Positions 7,229-14,242 of a stretch of 23,298 nucleotides of DNA are shown here, piece after piece. The position numbers and the translations under genes are program-made. Source of the DNA: Paulinella micropora (Eukaryota > Cercozoa > Imbricatea > Euglyphida > Paulinellidae); the NCBI GenBank assembly GCA_019918135.1, contig WBZZ01003632.1, forward strand, positions 70,001 to 93,298. The letters are read 5' to 3'. Position 1 is the stretch's first letter. Every line of letters starts with the position of its first letter. A model generated the notes under the pieces. It searched no databases. It saw nothing but the letters and a program-made list of their open reading frames with translations, and was not told the origin of the DNA.

Positions 7229-9988
7229 ATGCCAACCACGTCGCCGACGTACCCCCGCACGCGCGAACAAGTGCAGCAGTGGTTGCGAACGGAGCTGGAG
7301 GCGCGGGGTGTGCGCGGCGCCACGCTCAGGATCATAGCCAGGATACTACAATACCGCGACCGCGCGGGCCTGCTGCGCCTGACCGAAGAGGATATCAAGT
7401 ACATGGTCGACAACGCGAAACCAAGCCTAGACCCCGACGTGGCGCTGATCTTGCGGGACTTGTGCCATGACCTGCGCAGCGTCGATGCACGGCAAGAACA
7501 GACACTTGTGGCACGGGCCGAACCCACGGGCTCGGGGAACGCCCAGCGTGAGGCCGAACCCGCGACTGGCCCTACCGAACTACGTGAACGTGAACGCGAG
7601 CAGGCCGAACAACTGTACTGCCTGGCCGAGTCCTATTTCTACGGGCACGGGGTAGCCCAGGACTACGCACAGGCGTTCAAATCGTACGCCCGCTCCGCGT
7701 ATTTGGGAGACAGCGACGCGCAGTTCAGCCTCGGCAAATGCTATTTCTACGGCCACGGCGTAGAACCAGACAAGAAGCAGGCGACCCACTGGTTTCAAAA
7801 AGCCAAGGCCCAGGGAGATGTAGACGCCATGTTCTGCCTGGGCGTCTGCTACTACCACGGGCTCGGCACTCGCGAGAGCCAGGGCCGGGCCGCGAAGTAT
7901 TTCCTGCACGCAGCCGACAAGGGTGACGCTAGTGCCATGTGCAACCTCGGGGTTTGTTATTGGCAAGGGTGCGGCGTGGTGCAAGATCCTGTCGCCGCGG
8001 TCAAGTGGTTCACGCTCGGCGCGGCTCGGCACGACGCGGCCGCAAAGTGCCAGCTGGCCTTGTGCCTGAGCTCCGGGCACGGCGTGCGCAAGGACGAGGG
8101 CCGCGCGCTGCAGCTGTTGCAAGAGGCGAGCACCGCCGGCCACGCCGGCGCGCAGTACCAGCTGGCCCTGCGCCTCGAAAACGAAGCCCCGGCAGGAGAA
8201 GAAGCCGGTTCCCTGTCGTGGTTTCTGCGGGCGGCCGAACAGGGCCACCCGGACGCACAATTGACAGTCTCACGCCGGCTGTCCCACGACCAGAAACTGG
8301 CACAGCTGTGGGCACAGCGAGCGCAGCAGTCGGCGGCCCGGGCCGGCGTTTGCGTCCTGGCGGTGTGCGCGCAGCACACCACCCTTGCACCAACGTCATT
8401 GCCGGGCACGCTGTGCGGTCTCGGCGATTCCTACGTCGTCGGGGGCGACCGCCAGGACTACGCCCGAGCAATCCACTGGTACCAGCGGGCGGCCGAAGAG
8501 GAAAACGACGCCGGCGCACGGGTCAGGTTGGGCTGCTGTTACGCCAGTGGGCTCGGCGTGCCCCCGGACGCCGGTCGCGCCTTCGAGTACTTTCGCCGGG
8601 CGGCCGAACAAAACGACGCGGCCGCGCAGGCTAACCTGGGGGACTGTTACGCCAGCGGGCTCGGCGTGGCCCGGAACGCGGGTCGCGCCTTCGAGTACTT
8701 TCGCCGGGCGGCCGCGCAGAACTATGCAGCCGCGCACCTGAGGCTGGGGAACTGCTACGCCAGCGGGAGCGGCGTGGACAAGGACGAAAGCGAGGCAGCC
8801 AAATGGTACCAAAGGGCGGCCGAACAGAACTGTGCGGACGCGCAATACCTGCTGGGGCTGTGTTACGCACACGGAGTCGGCGTGCCCGCAGATAGCGCCA
8901 AGGCAGCCAAATGGTACCAAAGCGCGGCCGACCAGAACCGGGCAGAAGCGCAATGCAACGTAGCGAAATGTTACGCCAATGCGCTCGGCGTGCCCCAAGA
9001 CCTCGGTCGCGCCTTCGAGTACTTTCAACGCGCGGCCGAACAAAACGACGCGGAAGCGCAATTCAACGTAGCGAAGTGCTACGCGGACGGGCTCGGCGTG
9101 CCCGCCGATAGCGCCAAGGCAGCCAAATGGTACCGTCGGGCGGCCGAGCAGAACTGCGCGGCCGCGCAATGCGCCCTGGGAGTCTGTTACAGCCGCGGGC
9201 TCGGCGTCCCCGAGGACGACGTCGAGGCCTGCGGTTGGTTCCGGCGGGCGGCCGCCCAGAATTGGGCAGAAGCGCAATTCAGGCTCGGCGAATGCTATGC
9301 TAACGGGGTCGGGGTCGCCCGTGACTCTGTGGCGGCGATGGACTTTTTCCGCCGGGCCGCGGACCAGGGGCACTCGGACGCGGCCTTCGCCGTCGCGGCC
9401 CGTTTGTCCCTGGGCAAACGGGTCGCGCAGGACGGCGCACACAAGTACTTCCTCCTGGCGGCGGAGCGAGGGCACACCGGTGCACAGTACCGCGTTGCGC
9501 GCTGTTACTACTACGGCCGTGGGGTAGCGCAGGACCCCGCCGCCGCGTCGCGCTGGTTTGTGCGCGCCGCCGAGCACGGGCACGCGGACGCCCTGAACAC
9601 CCTGGCGGCCTGCCACTACTCGGGCAAGGGCGTGCCCCGGGACCGGGCGCGGGCCTTCCAGCTCTGGCTGCGGGCCGCCACGAACAGCCAGCACCCGCGC
9701 GCCTGGTGCAACCTCGGGCTGTGCTACAGCCTCGGCCACGGCGTGCCGCGCGACGACGCGCTGGCCTACAAGTACTACCTGCTGGCGGCACAAAAGGGCG
9801 TGCTCAGGGCCGCCCAGAAAGTAGGGCTCTTTCTCGCGCAGGGGCGCGGCGTACCCAAGGACGCGGCCGCGGCGGCTGAATGGCTCGGCCGCGCCGCCGC
9901 CAAGGGCGACCACCTGGCCAAGTTCGTGCTGTCGGGCAAGAGAGAACCACTCGAGCAGCGGCCGTTGGCCAAGAAGCTCAAGACCTAA
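7229..9988 (+). CDS. SAM-like domain plus about 21 Sel1 repeats (919 aa)
   Basis: Start chosen at the ATG 7229; an in-frame GTG at 7211 is open but unlikely. Residues about 11-60 (EQVQQWLR ... GLLRLTEEDIKYM) follow the pattern of a SAM domain, a protein-interaction fold; this is a likeness only. A charged linker (about 85-126) follows. From about 127 to 900 run 36-residue Sel1-like repeats (LGxCYxxGxGVxxDxxxAxxWYxxAAEQ), about 18 canonical and three degenerate (near 300-370 and 690-725). Such superhelical repeats act as scaffolds for protein complexes. The tail is basic (RPLAKKLKT), a possible nuclear signal. Repeats within 8530-9280 share long identical DNA stretches, pointing to recent tandem expansion. 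ATTAAA lies 44 bp past the stop. Confidence 0.96.
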   Translation: MPTTSPTYPRTREQVQQWLRTELEARGVRGATLRIIARILQYRDRAGLLRLTEEDIKYMVDNAKPSLDPDVALILRDLCHDLRSVDARQEQTLVARAEPTGSGNAQREAEPATGPTELREREREQAEQLYCLAESYFYGHGVAQDYAQAFKSYARSAYLGDSDAQFSLGKCYFYGHGVEPDKKQATHWFQKAKAQGDVDAMFCLGVCYYHGLGTRESQGRAAKYFLHAADKGDASAMCNLGVCYWQGCGVVQDPVAAVKWFTLGAARHDAAAKCQLALCLSSGHGVRKDEGRALQLLQEASTAGHAGAQYQLALRLENEAPAGEEAGSLSWFLRAAEQGHPDAQLTVSRRLSHDQKLAQLWAQRAQQSAARAGVCVLAVCAQHTTLAPTSLPGTLCGLGDSYVVGGDRQDYARAIHWYQRAAEEENDAGARVRLGCCYASGLGVPPDAGRAFEYFRRAAEQNDAAAQANLGDCYASGLGVARNAGRAFEYFRRAAAQNYAAAHLRLGNCYASGSGVDKDESEAAKWYQRAAEQNCADAQYLLGLCYAHGVGVPADSAKAAKWYQSAADQNRAEAQCNVAKCYANALGVPQDLGRAFEYFQRAAEQNDAEAQFNVAKCYADGLGVPADSAKAAKWYRRAAEQNCAAAQCALGVCYSRGLGVPEDDVEACGWFRRAAAQNWAEAQFRLGECYANGVGVARDSVAAMDFFRRAADQGHSDAAFAVAARLSLGKRVAQDGAHKYFLLAAERGHTGAQYRVARCYYYGRGVAQDPAAASRWFVRAAEHGHADALNTLAACHYSGKGVPRDRARAFQLWLRAATNSQHPRAWCNLGLCYSLGHGVPRDDALAYKYYLLAAQKGVLRAAQKVGLFLAQGRGVPKDAAAAAEWLGRAAAKGDHLAKFVLSGKREPLEQRPLAKKLKT

Positions 9989-10031
9989 AAGGCCTGGGAC
10001 CTTTGCTGTCTCCCGCCCGGCCCGGATTTTT

Positions 10032-10037
10032 ATTAAA
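10032..10037 (+). terminator. Poly(A) signal ATTAAA of the Sel1 gene
   Basis: ATTAAA lies 44 bp after the Sel1 stop codon, in an otherwise GC-rich trailer. It matches the AATAAA/ATTAAA elements found after other genes in the window. Confidence 0.5.
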
Positions 10038-10175
10038 CAGCTTTTTCTGCCCTCCCGGGTGCACAGTACCGCGCTCCGGCTCTCTGCCACCACGGTTCCG
10101 GCCCGGTGAGCGCCTCCACGGCCCTGTGCTTTTTTTGTTTTTTAACAATTCTTTTTAATAGCACACGCCATGAAT

Positions 10176-10484
10176 TCATCTCGCAGAGGTCAGGGCCCGT
10201 GCCAGCGCCTCCCGCGATTCAGCAGACACGCCAGCACACTGAATTAGCGTGAACGTTCTGAGCGAGCGGCAGTCCTGTAGTCCTAAGACGCTGCCCGTGA
10301 TCGTGCACCCAATTAGTTGCAATTCTTCCAGTGACCGGGAGTGCCGCAACGCGGAGATTGTCTCGTCTGATATGAGGTAAGTATATAGCTGTAGCCTTTG
10401 TAAAGCCTCGCAGGCCGCGAGCCCAGACGGCGGGCCGTGACTTACGTTCAGACCTATCAGCTGCAGAGTGCGCAGGGCGCGGAA
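10176..10484 (-). pseudogene. Truncated LRR copy (copy A)
   Basis: About 102 in-frame residues match the last LRRs of the gene at 14243-15717 (for example LQLYTYLISDETISAL and CRSLRTFTLIQCAGVSAES). By eye the DNA is roughly 93% identical over about 285 bp. The frame stays open to its own stop at 10176, but the last residues differ because about 40 bp present in the full gene are missing (after 10192). At 10484 homology stops abruptly in pyrimidine-rich spacer, so the F-box and most LRRs are absent. The 3' flank element TTTAACAATTCTTTTTAATA is shared with the full gene (10141-10160 and 14211-14230), so the duplication included the trailer. A functional small LRR protein cannot be excluded, but no start codon is evident. 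Confidence 0.8.
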
Positions 10485-11051
10485 CGCCCCCTCCCCCCGA
10501 TCTACCACTCCCTGTTTATCCCCGCCGATTTCTCTCCCCTTCCCTCCTTCCTCTCCTCCTCTCCCCCCCCCTTTCCTGTGCAGGAAAGAATTGGGAGGAA
10601 AGGCGGGAAAAATGGGGGAGAGGGGAGAAAACCCCCCTTCTGCTCCCCCTCCTCCCCGCTCTCTGCACTGCCAAAAGGGCATAATAACAAAAAGAAAGAA
10701 AAAGACAGGGGGGCAAGGCGGGGGGGGGGGGGGGGCAAGCGTGCGAGAGAAGAATCAGCAGCACCTCCAGCTGGAAGGTTAGATACTGTCAGTGAGCAGC
10801 CCTTGGAGGCTTGCTGGGCGAAAATGGAACGTGGTGTGCTTGTCACAAAAGAAGCAGAGCAAGAAAGAAGAATGGGGGAGGAAGGCGTTTCTTCCCTCTC
10901 TCATTTTTCTCTGCCCCTTCCTTTCCTTTTTTTAAGCCATCATCTTTGGGGGGGGGCATAGATTATAGGTGAACAAGAATTAAGATTTTAATGACAAATA
11001 AGAGAAGCCTTTTCTTTGGGTCAGATACACACACATTCATGCACATCACAA
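10485..11051. other. Intergenic, low-complexity purine/pyrimidine tracts
   Basis: A pyrimidine tract (10530-10575) runs into TGTGCAG and then a purine tract (10581-10630). A G15 run lies near 10720-10735. A 46-codon rightward ORF starting ATG 10824 is open but unsupported. TTTAAT at 10987-10992 reads ATTAAA leftward and lies about 60 bp past the HNH stop, so it is the likely poly(A) signal of that gene. Confidence 0.55.
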
Positions 11052-12794
11052 CTAGCATCCATAGTTTATTATTGGCAGGTCACTCAGATCCAACGTTTCT
11101 AGCCCTTTTCTTCGAATGTACTCAGTAAATTGGAGCATCTCTCTCATGGCAGTCAGCCCGACGTAGCGAGCCTTGGCAGGCAAAAACCACGAGCCAAACT
11201 TCTGATTAAAGATTTCAGGCATAATGGCGTAATTGCGCGGGTGATCAAAGCCTCCGAAACGGCGAGGCAGGATGTGGTCAATGTGATAGGCAAGCTTGCG
11301 CTTGCCATTCTCATCAAAGTAGTTAGTTAGTTGATGGTGATGGCGGTTCTTTAGCACCCAATCTCGTGCCTGCGCGGGGCTCACCCTGTGTGGTAGATTT
11401 GTCAGCGGTTGAATGAAACCAAGATACACAGGCTCGCAGTCAACTTCGTGCGCTGGGTAGAGTCCCCGCATGTCGGCCATCGCCCGCTCCAAGTGCAGTT
11501 TACCTTGCGTCAGACTGATCTCGTCCGCCAGCACCATAAGTTCGTCAGGGGTTCTGGGTTTCTTGCGGGGAGGAGCGACGGGCTCCTGCCGGGCCTCTTC
11601 TTGTAGCCCCCACTGTGGGCACAACCTTGAAGCTGCACTGGTCGTTGCCCAGGATGCCATGCGCGAAGTTTCTAGCTGCGTTTGCACTCGTTTTGCCGAA
11701 CCAACCCAGTCCCTTGTCACGATAGACGTAGAACCAACGCTGGTTACGCCCAGGTCCTGGGTTAGTTCTGCAAAACCACCCTTTTCTTTTGTCGTCATCG
11801 TTGCAACCTGAGATGTGCGGAGGTAGTCTGATTCATCCTGCACGCGGTGGTTCGGGTTCTGGATCCATTCACGCATTACGTTGCTCCGTACGCCTTGGGG
11901 GCGCAAGACCCGCCAAGACATGGCATGCGGCGGCACTTCTATTTGGCAGCTACGGCCCCGAGCCTCTATGGAGCTGACTTCTTCTAGCAACCATCGTTTT
12001 TCTCCGCTTTTTAGTACGTGAAGCACAGCGTACCTGCGCCCTGCCTTTACCTCACATAAGTAGGTGTTCAAAAAGAGTGTGAGGCGCTTCATCAGTGTGT
12101 GGCGCGCCACTCTGTATCTTTTCTTGAACAGGCTCTCGCGGGACACACCGGCCTCCGCCGCATTGAGTGGTTCGAACTCGCGGCAGTTTTTAGAAGCATT
12201 ATTCCAATAGCTACAAAAGCACTCAATGGCGTCCTCCATGGCTTCTTTCTTCTGCTCGATGGCTTCTTCCATCTTGATAAAAGGCAGCTGTTGTTCACCT
12301 TCGTCTTTATCGCCTCGTAGGTGCGTGTCCCCCAGCTGTTGCAGCCAATGTTCAATTCTTTCCGTATACTTCTCGTCAGACTCTCCGTTCTCTGCTTCCT
12401 CGGCTGCGCTTTCTTGCTGCCCTTGTTTTCCTTCTTTTTCCTGTGTGTTGCTTTGCGCCAACTCAAAACACACCGCTCCCTTTCGAAAGCATTCGCGATC
12501 ATTGCAGCATATGGACAGGCTGTGAGTATTAGGAAGCGCGGTGACTAAAGCGTTTTTGGATTTGTGAAAGACGCCATCGTAGGCAGGGCAGGGATGGCGA
12601 CGAGATCCATTGTATTGAATGTAAAAAATGCCCGGACCAAGTCCTGGCCTGCTCCTAACAACGAAGGAAACGTCGCTGGTATGGTTGCGTTCATTGCGTA
12701 GGAACGCTCTAACCTCACTGTTGCTGCACCAGCTTGTAAGAACAGGGCTGCACTCCGCAGCTCCAAACCCGCATGCCAGCGCCGGCTGGGACAT
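11052..12794 (-). CDS. HNH endonuclease-domain protein (580 aa)
   Basis: The frame is open to 13133, but the upstream part is translated spacer; the ATG at 12794 (MSQPALACGFG) is the first credible start. The N-terminal 110 residues are Cys-rich (including HPCPAYDG and ICCNDRECFRKGAVCF) and could bind zinc. A Glu/Gln/Lys-rich low-complexity stretch follows (about 115-190). Residues about 499-537 are the HNH site: HIDHILPRRFGG, then HPRNYAIMPEIFNQKFG, giving the His-Asp-His core and downstream Asn residues expected of an HNH metal-dependent nuclease. A basic PRKKPR segment (near 420) may be a nuclear signal. It lies between two broken LRR copies. Possible roles are homing-type or host-DNA nuclease, or recombination. 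The domain is confident; the role is not. Confidence 0.92.
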   Translation of the reverse strand: MSQPALACGFGAAECSPVLTSWCSNSEVRAFLRNERNHTSDVSFVVRSRPGLGPGIFYIQYNGSRRHPCPAYDGVFHKSKNALVTALPNTHSLSICCNDRECFRKGAVCFELAQSNTQEKEGKQGQQESAAEEAENGESDEKYTERIEHWLQQLGDTHLRGDKDEGEQQLPFIKMEEAIEQKKEAMEDAIECFCSYWNNASKNCREFEPLNAAEAGVSRESLFKKRYRVARHTLMKRLTLFLNTYLCEVKAGRRYAVLHVLKSGEKRWLLEEVSSIEARGRSCQIEVPPHAMSWRVLRPQGVRSNVMREWIQNPNHRVQDESDYLRTSQVATMTTKEKGGFAELTQDLGVTSVGSTSIVTRDWVGSAKRVQTQLETSRMASWATTSAASRLCPQWGLQEEARQEPVAPPRKKPRTPDELMVLADEISLTQGKLHLERAMADMRGLYPAHEVDCEPVYLGFIQPLTNLPHRVSPAQARDWVLKNRHHHQLTNYFDENGKRKLAYHIDHILPRRFGGFDHPRNYAIMPEIFNQKFGSWFLPAKARYVGLTAMREMLQFTEYIRRKGLETLDLSDLPIINYGC

Positions 12795-13099
12795 GTCTAG
12801 CTCCCTCCGCTCTTTTCTGAGGTCACTTCTTTTTTTGGGACAGGGGGGTGATGTGTGAGGGGGGGGGGTGGCGGGAAGTTCCTGCAAGAAGTTTCTTCTT
12901 TGTATCTTTTGCAAAATGAAATGGTATGGAGCGGGGGAGGGGGGGGGAGGCGTCCCACCCTCCCCCCCCTCTCTCTCCCGTCCTCCTCCTCTCTCCCCCC
13001 CCCTCGCCTTTCCTTCCCTCTGTTCTGTGCAGGGGATGATTGGGAGGGACGGCGGGGGGGGGATAGGAAAGTAGTTAAAACTTTCTCCCCCCTCCCTTC
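12795..13099. other. Intergenic, poly-C/poly-G spacer upstream of the HNH gene
   Basis: Contains G10 (near 12857-12866), mixed G runs (12934-12948), C runs (12963-12970, 12994-13001) and a second pyrimidine tract - TGTGCAG - purine tract module (12985-13072) resembling the one near 10545-10620. No gene is supported. Confidence 0.5.
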
Positions 13100-13232
13100 C
13101 AGGACGGAATACAGATCGTGGAGGCTCAGGCAAAGGCGCAGGTCAGGCCTGGCCCGTACCAGCGCCTCCCGCGATTCAGCAGACACACCAGCACACTGAA
13201 TTAGCGTGAACGTTCCGAGCGAGCGGCAGTCC
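13100..13232 (-). pseudogene. Short LRR fragment (copy B)
   Basis: These 133 bp match 14252-14384, the 3' end of the F-box/LRR gene, with one mismatch seen by eye (CGTTCCGAG against CGTTCTGAG). It encodes the final 44 or so residues of the LRR protein (CRSL, GVSAESREAL, LRLCLSLHDLYSVL) but lacks the stop codon and trailer, and is flanked by unrelated GC-rich spacer on both sides. The near identity means a much more recent copying event than copy A. On the plus strand it is bordered by TTCCAG and, a few bases beyond the other edge, GAGGTAAG. Both resemble splice sites, which may be chance. Confidence 0.88.
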
Positions 13233-13727
13233 CGCGAGGTAAGCGATGTCCAGTTTTTTCCGGCGGGAGGTGTTATGTGACGAGAAAAGGGGGAAAGGGG
13301 GCGGGGGTTCCCCCCACACCCCCAGGAGTGTGTGCCCAAAAAAAGGACAGGCGCTCAGCTGGGGGGGGGGGGTGGCTTTCTTGTCGAATTGGTGCAGAAC
13401 CCCGCGCTTGTCCAATGCTACCGGCGGCCTCGCGACCAATGTGCGCAGAGAACACAGCTCCTTGTGCAACTCCGGCAATGGCAGCCGCTCAAGCCTCGCA
13501 CGCTTCTTCACGCCCGCCCGGGACAGCTGCCCGCTGAGCTCACGGCATTCGACCAGCCAAGCGCGCTTTTGGGCCGTAACCGAATTTCTGCCGAGAGCGT
13601 TGGGCACAACGTGCGCCGGCCTGAACAAAGCCTCTCTCTTGTCGTCTCCCGTTATTTTCCCTAGCACCGAGGCAGAGAAAGGGGGAGGGTTCAGGGCGAC
13701 AAAAGGGGGGTACAGTCCCATGGTCAT
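13176..13727 (-). CDS. Hypothetical protein, 3' end uncertain (183 aa)
   Basis: ATG at 13727 in a favourable context (AAAAAAATGACCATGG). Residues about 25-118 read like real protein: GDDKREALFRPAHVVPNALG, then a Lys/Arg/Leu-rich helical stretch (SRAGVKKRARLERLPLPELH). The tail (about 119-183) crosses a poly-C run and translates spacer plus part of LRR copy B in a wrong frame, so the true C-terminus is probably different: an earlier splice, a tract-length error or a truncation. No family recognised. It is divergent from the MYND gene (ATG 13812), with 84 bp between the two starts, fitting a shared promoter region. Confidence 0.5.
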   Translation of the reverse strand: MTMGLYPPFVALNPPPFSASVLGKITGDDKREALFRPAHVVPNALGRNSVTAQKRAWLVECRELSGQLSRAGVKKRARLERLPLPELHKELCSLRTLVARPPVALDKRGVLHQFDKKATPPPQLSACPFFGHTLLGVWGEPPPPFPLFSSHNTSRRKKLDIAYLAGLPLARNVHANSVCWCVC

Positions 13728-13811
13728 TTTTTTATTTGTGTCTCCTCTCTCTGTCTCTCAAAGAAAGGGGACGTGCGTGGAGAGATAAGAGAGAAGGGAG
13801 GGAGACGACGC

Positions 13812-14229
13812 ATGGACAAGCCCCCCTTCTTCAAGCCAGAATCAGCACGTTTTTCCGGCGGGGAGGACAAAAGCGCACCAAGAACCTTTTTCGGGGGGGG
13901 GTGAGGGAAGGTAAGCGGACGCCGCTCCCCCCCCCCTGTCCTCCCCCCCCCCTTTTTTTTCATGTTCACCTTGTCCCCGTTTTCTGGACAGGATCGTGCA
14001 CAGACAAAAAAAAGATGCGCCGACCTTCATGGACGCACACCCGAACAACTGTACCTATAGTGGCTGTGACGGACTAAGTGCGAAACGCGCAGACTACCTG
14101 CCAGCGAGTTGTACACGATGCTTCGCGGCGGCCTATTGCGGACGCAAGTGCCAGGTTGCTGACTGGAGAGTGGGACACAAGCAGGCGTGCAAGCGCAGCC
14201 CGCTGGCCGATTTTAACAATTCTTTTTAA
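13812..14229 (+). CDS. MYND zinc-finger protein, two exons (108 aa)
   Basis: Proposed as 13812-13900 joined to 13992-14229. Exon 1 starts MDKPPFFKPESARF. Removing the intron at 13901-13991 keeps the frame and adds 42 residues before the ATG at 14029, which would otherwise be the start of a 66-residue protein. The MYND finger has ligands C50, C55, C70, C73, C79, C83, H92 and C96, with the signature YCGRKCQVADW. The first pair is spaced C-x4-C where C-x2-C is commoner. MYND fingers bind proline-rich peptides and are found in transcriptional co-regulators. There is little beyond the finger, so it may act as a competitor or adaptor. The last codons and stop lie inside the ATTAAA trailer element of the convergent LRR gene, whose stop is 13 bp away. 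Confidence 0.8.
13901..13991 (+). other. Predicted spliceosomal intron (91 nt) in the MYND gene
   Basis: Donor GTGAGG at 13901, long C/T tract (13926-13960), acceptor TTTTCTGGACAG ending at 13991. Removal joins GG to G and keeps exon 1 in frame with the MYND finger. A second donor-like site, GTAAGC at 13911, matches the consensus better, but using it retains a TGA at 13902-13904 and would give a 30-residue product without the finger. Confidence 0.7.
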
Positions 14230-14230
14230 T
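14225..14230 (-). terminator. Poly(A) signal ATTAAA of the F-box/LRR gene
   Basis: TTTAAT on the plus strand reads ATTAAA leftward, 13 bp past the LRR stop. The same element follows copy A (10154-10159). It overlaps the stop codon of the MYND gene, so the two convergent genes share 3' sequence. Confidence 0.55.
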
Positions 14231-14242
14231 AGCGCACACCAT

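Noticed and set aside
8396..10093. 565-codon leftward ORF opposite the Sel1 gene
   Set aside because: Long only because the Sel1 codon pattern leaves the antisense frame without stops; the repeats are clearly encoded on the plus strand.
10376..10384. GAGGTAAGT donor-like site on the plus strand (also at 14483 and, as GAGGTAAGC, at 13236)
   Set aside because: At 10376 and 14483 it is the antisense of conserved LRR codons (LYTYLISDE), so the match is probably coincidental; no plus-strand exon pair with matching frame was found.
10824..10961. 46-codon plus-strand ORF starting MERGVLVTK
   Set aside because: The start looks plausible but the rest translates a pyrimidine tract; no homology-like pattern, promoter or poly(A) signal.
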